A stretch of DNA of 64,000 bases from Gallibacter sp963558965 (lineage in GTDB: Bacteria > Bacillota > Clostridia > Peptostreptococcales > Anaerovoracaceae), in contig CAUWIT010000004.1 in NCBI GenBank assembly GCA_963558965.1, forward strand, positions 1 to 64,000, given 5' to 3'. Below are positions 61,115 through 64,000 of the stretch, in pieces. Position numbers and translations under genes: made by a program. Below the pieces are notes generated by a model. It made no database searches and was not told the origin of the DNA. It saw only the letters and a list, made by a program, of their open reading frames with translations. Each line of letters opens with the position of its first letter. Positions within the stretch are counted from its first letter, which is position 1.

Positions 61115-62398
61115 ATGAAAGCAACACTTTTAGCTAAAGAAAACGGAGAAGCTAAATTCATTATTGAATTTGCAGCTGAAGAATTAGAAGCAGCTAAGGT
61201 AAAAGTTTACCAGGCTAACAAAGATCAGTTTGAAATCGATGGATTCAGAAAAGGTAAAGCACCAAGAAGCATCATCGAAAAGAAATACGGAGAAGGTGTA
61301 TTTGCAGATGAAGCAATTAACAACCTACTAGGAACTGGATACCCAGAAGCTCTAGATCAGCTAGATATCGAAGTAATCGACCAGCCAAGAATGGAATTTG
61401 GAAAAATCGAAAAGGATGCTCCATTTGTAATCACTGCTACAGTTGCAATTTACCCAGAAGTAGAAGTTAAAGAATACAAAGGTATTGAAATCGAAAAAGT
61501 AGACGGCGAAGTAACTACAGAAGACGTTGAAAAAGAACTAGCAAACATGCAGAAGAGAAACGCTCGTATGATCGCAGTTGACAGAGAAGTTAAAGATGGT
61601 GACCACATCATCCTAGACTACAAAGGATTTGTTGGCGAAGAACAGTTCCAGGGCGGCACAGCTGAAGGATACCCACTAGTAATCGGTTCAGGAAGCTTTA
61701 TTCCAGGATTTGAAGAACAGCTAGTTGGAGCTAAAAAGGAAGAAGAAGTAGAAGTTAAAGTCACATTCCCAGAAGAATACCACGCAGAAGACCTAGCAGG
61801 TAAAGAAGCAGTATTTAAGTGTGTAGTACACGAAGTTAAAGAAGAAGAACTTCCAGAACTAGATGACGAATTCGCTAAGGATGTAAGTGAACATGATACT
61901 CTAGAAGAACTTAAAAAAGAAACTGAAGAAAAAATCGCAAAAGCTAAGAAATCATGGGCTGAAAACCAGATGAAAGACAGAGCAATCGATGCAGTTTGCG
62001 AAAAGAACCATATCGATATTCCAGAATCAATGATTCTAGACGAAATCGACCAGATGATGAGAGAACTAGACATGCAGCTACAGCAGCAGGGACTAGGACT
62101 ACAGCAGTACCTACAGTTCATGGGTAAAGAAATCGCTGACTTCAGAGAAGAAGCAAAAGATGACGCTACTAAGAGAGTGAAGATGAGAATGATCATCAGA
62201 GCAGTTGTAGAAGCAGAAGGTATCGAAGCTTCAGACGAAGAAATCGAAAAAGAAATCGAACTACTAGCTATCCAGTACGGTATGGAAGCTAAGCAGGTTA
62301 AAGAAATGATCGGCACAGCTAACCTAAGCCTAATCGGCAAAGACGTACAGATGAAAAAAGCAGTAGACTTCATCTTCGACAACGCAGTTGTTAAATAA
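61115..62398 (+). CDS. tig: Trigger factor (ribosome-associated chaperone and peptidyl-prolyl isomerase)
   Basis: The 427-residue protein has the ribosome-binding tail signature GFRKGKAPRSIIEKKYGEG. A central FKBP domain (GDHIILDYKGFVGEEQFQGG, about 155-245) and a helical C-terminal arm domain follow. It binds nascent chains at the tunnel exit. AGGAGG precedes the ATG. It is followed by clpP after 38 nt with no terminator between, so tig-clpP-clpX form one unit, a common bacterial arrangement. Confidence 0.96.
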   Translation: MKATLLAKENGEAKFIIEFAAEELEAAKVKVYQANKDQFEIDGFRKGKAPRSIIEKKYGEGVFADEAINNLLGTGYPEALDQLDIEVIDQPRMEFGKIEKDAPFVITATVAIYPEVEVKEYKGIEIEKVDGEVTTEDVEKELANMQKRNARMIAVDREVKDGDHIILDYKGFVGEEQFQGGTAEGYPLVIGSGSFIPGFEEQLVGAKKEEEVEVKVTFPEEYHAEDLAGKEAVFKCVVHEVKEEELPELDDEFAKDVSEHDTLEELKKETEEKIAKAKKSWAENQMKDRAIDAVCEKNHIDIPESMILDEIDQMMRELDMQLQQQGLGLQQYLQFMGKEIADFREEAKDDATKRVKMRMIIRAVVEAEGIEASDEEIEKEIELLAIQYGMEAKQVKEMIGTANLSLIGKDVQMKKAVDFIFDNAVVK

Positions 62399-62436
62399 AT
62401 TAAATTTTAATTGAGAAAAAAAGGAGGGCATCAACA

Positions 62437-63018
62437 ATGGCTTTAGTACCTTATGTAATTGAACAAACAAATAAAGGGGAACGCACATATGACATATATT
62501 CAAGACTTCTTAAGGATAGAATCATATTTCTAGGAGAGGAAATTGATGATAATGTTGCAAGTATTGTAGTTGCCCAGCTTTTATTCCTTGAAGCAGAGGA
62601 CAGTGAAAAGGATATTTCAATTTATATCAATAGCCCCGGCGGTTCAGTAACTGCCGGTATGGCTATTTACGATACTATGCAGTATATTAAACCAGATGTT
62701 TCTACAATTTGTGTAGGAATGGCTGCTAGTATGGGTGCATTTTTACTTACAGCAGGAACAAAAGGTAAGAGATTCGCTCTACCAAACGCAGAGATTATGA
62801 TTCATCAACCACTAGGTGGTGCAAGAGGTCAAGCAGAAGATATTAAAATACATGCAGAACATATTTTAAGAACTAGAGCTAAACTAAATCAAATTTTAGC
62901 AGAGCAAACTGGTCAACCAATTTCAGTTATTGAAAAAGACACAGACAGAGACAACTTTATGACATCTGAAGAAGCTCAAAAATATGGTCTAATTGACAAG
63001 GTATTGAAATCAAGATAA
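62437..63018 (+). CDS. clpP: ATP-dependent Clp protease proteolytic subunit
   Basis: The 193-residue serine protease has the triad Ser98 (GMAASMGAF), His123 (MIHQPLGG) and Asp172. It forms a double heptamer capped by ClpX. AGGAGGG precedes the ATG, and clpX begins 22 nt after its stop. Confidence 0.97.
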   Translation: MALVPYVIEQTNKGERTYDIYSRLLKDRIIFLGEEIDDNVASIVVAQLLFLEAEDSEKDISIYINSPGGSVTAGMAIYDTMQYIKPDVSTICVGMAASMGAFLLTAGTKGKRFALPNAEIMIHQPLGGARGQAEDIKIHAEHILRTRAKLNQILAEQTGQPISVIEKDTDRDNFMTSEEAQKYGLIDKVLKSR

Positions 63019-63040
63019 GAAAAGGAGAACAATTTAAAAT

Positions 63041-64000
63041 ATGACAAAATACAATGATGAAGAACTAAAATGCTCCTTTTGTGGTAAACCTCAAAGCATG
63101 GTAAAACGTTTAGTTGCAGGACCAGACGTTTATATCTGTGATGAATGTATAGCTTTATGTCAGGATATTATTGCTGACGGTTTGCCAAAGGAACATGAAA
63201 ACGAAGAATTCAAGTTGCCTAAACCAAAGGAAATTGTTGAAGAATTATCAGAATACGTAATTGGACAGGACAATGCAAAAAAAGCATTGGCAGTTGCAGT
63301 TTACAACCATTACAAGAGAATAAATACAATAGGCAAACTAGATGATGATGTTGAATTACAAAAGAGCAATATTTTAATGGTTGGACCTACAGGTTCAGGT
63401 AAAACATTTTTAGCGCAGACACTTGCAAAAATGTTAAATGTACCATTTGCTATGGCAGATGCTACAGCTTTAACAGAAGCAGGTTACGTAGGTGAAGACG
63501 TTGAAAACATTTTGCTTAAGCTAATTCAGGCAGCAGATTATGACATAGAAAGAGCCCAAAAGGGTATTATATATGTAGATGAAATTGACAAAATCGCAAG
63601 AAAATCTGACAATCCTTCAATTACTAGAGATGTAAGTGGTGAAGGTGTTCAGCAGGCCTTGCTTAAAATATTAGAAGGTACAGTTGCAAACGTACCACCA
63701 CAGGGAGGAAGAAAACATCCTAATCAGGAGTTTATCCAGTTTGATACAACAAATGTAATGTTTATTTGCGGTGGAGCATTTGCAGGACTAGACAAGGTAA
63801 TCCAGAGAAGAACAGGAGAAAAAGTAATCGGCTTTAACTCATCTATTGAAAAAAATCATCAGGAAGAAGAAGAGCTACTAAAATTGTTAGAACCTGAAGA
63901 TTTGTTAAAGTACGGATTGATTCCTGAGTTTATCGGAAGATTGCCATCCATTGTTACACTTGAAGAGCTAACTGAAGAGGCTTTAGTTGAAATTATTACT
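63041..64000 (+). CDS. clpX: ATP-dependent Clp protease ATP-binding subunit ClpX (partial, cut by window end)
   Basis: The first 320 codons are present; the gene runs off the right edge. A zinc-binding domain has CSFCGK and CDEC. The AAA+ part has Walker A GPTGSGKT, GYVGEDVEN, Walker B IIYVDEIDKI and the start of sensor and arginine-finger regions. ClpX unfolds substrates and feeds them to ClpP. AAAGGAG precedes the ATG. Confidence 0.96.
   Translation, partial: MTKYNDEELKCSFCGKPQSMVKRLVAGPDVYICDECIALCQDIIADGLPKEHENEEFKLPKPKEIVEELSEYVIGQDNAKKALAVAVYNHYKRINTIGKLDDDVELQKSNILMVGPTGSGKTFLAQTLAKMLNVPFAMADATALTEAGYVGEDVENILLKLIQAADYDIERAQKGIIYVDEIDKIARKSDNPSITRDVSGEGVQQALLKILEGTVANVPPQGGRKHPNQEFIQFDTTNVMFICGGAFAGLDKVIQRRTGEKVIGFNSSIEKNHQEEEELLKLLEPEDLLKYGLIPEFIGRLPSIVTLEELTEEALVEIIT

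Noticed and set aside
61618..62382. 254-codon open frame antisense to trigger factor
   Set aside because: No ribosome binding site; Ser/Ile-rich product typical of the reverse strand of Glu/Lys-rich genes.

Overview
The window reads as chromosomal DNA of a low-GC, anaerobic, Gram-positive bacterium of the class Clostridia. The reasons are the AT-rich sequence, strong AGGAGG-type ribosome binding sites, many TGn-extended -10 promoters, a class II (B12-dependent) ribonucleotide reductase, rubrerythrin, a butyrate kinase/phosphotransbutyrylase pair and ferredoxin-dependent 2-oxoacid oxidation. An amino-acid-fermenting Eubacteriales lineage such as Anaerovoracaceae (Family XIII) would fit, but that placement is inference. 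No rRNA, tRNA, CRISPR array or complete mobile element was seen.

Layout. 1-12.4 kb: a flavin/Fe-S enoate-reductase-like enzyme, a YjiH-type membrane protein, a CPA2 cation antiporter coupled to a small YczE-like membrane protein, nrdJ, a PH-like membrane protein and cstA. 12.4-14.8 kb: a scarred stretch with a truncated Rpn-type transposase remnant and an Ig-domain surface protein gene broken by an in-frame TAA. 15-19.5 kb: tandem CBS/DRTGG pyrophosphatase paralogues and a Fic protein whose promoter carries four GCCCTTA boxes. 19.6-24 kb (minus strand): ptb-iorA-iorB-buk, which can turn arylpyruvates into acyl phosphates and ATP. 24.4-29.2 kb: a three-gene envelope operon ending in a P-type ATPase homologue whose catalytic motifs are all replaced, the most unusual protein in the window. 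29.3-30.6 kb: a deleted SNF2-helicase remnant.

30.8-36.2 kb: two divergent regulator/target pairs (TetR with an HXXEE membrane protein; a MocR-type regulator with an ECF vitamin transporter subunit), a thioesterase and a secreted ComEC-like metallo-hydrolase. 36.3-47.2 kb is a cell-surface region: a Cys-rich repeat protein flanked by a 50-bp direct repeat, then an operon of TasA/camelysin-like proteins with SipW-type signal peptides, their signal peptidase SipW after an 18-bp perfect hairpin, and a fibronectin-III/CAP-like secreted protein.

47.3-50.3 kb (minus): panG-panB-panC-panD, a pantothenate operon that uses the DUF2520-type ketopantoate reductase and has a candidate leader attenuator. 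50.5-55.1 kb: an iron alcohol dehydrogenase, HpcH/HpaI aldolase and SUFU-domain operon, then pssA-psd for phosphatidylethanolamine synthesis. 55.3-64 kb: rubrerythrin, a VanY-like lipoprotein, a threonine-aldolase-like enzyme, mreB, an rRNA methyltransferase, a CYTH protein and tig-clpP-clpX, with clpX running off the right edge.
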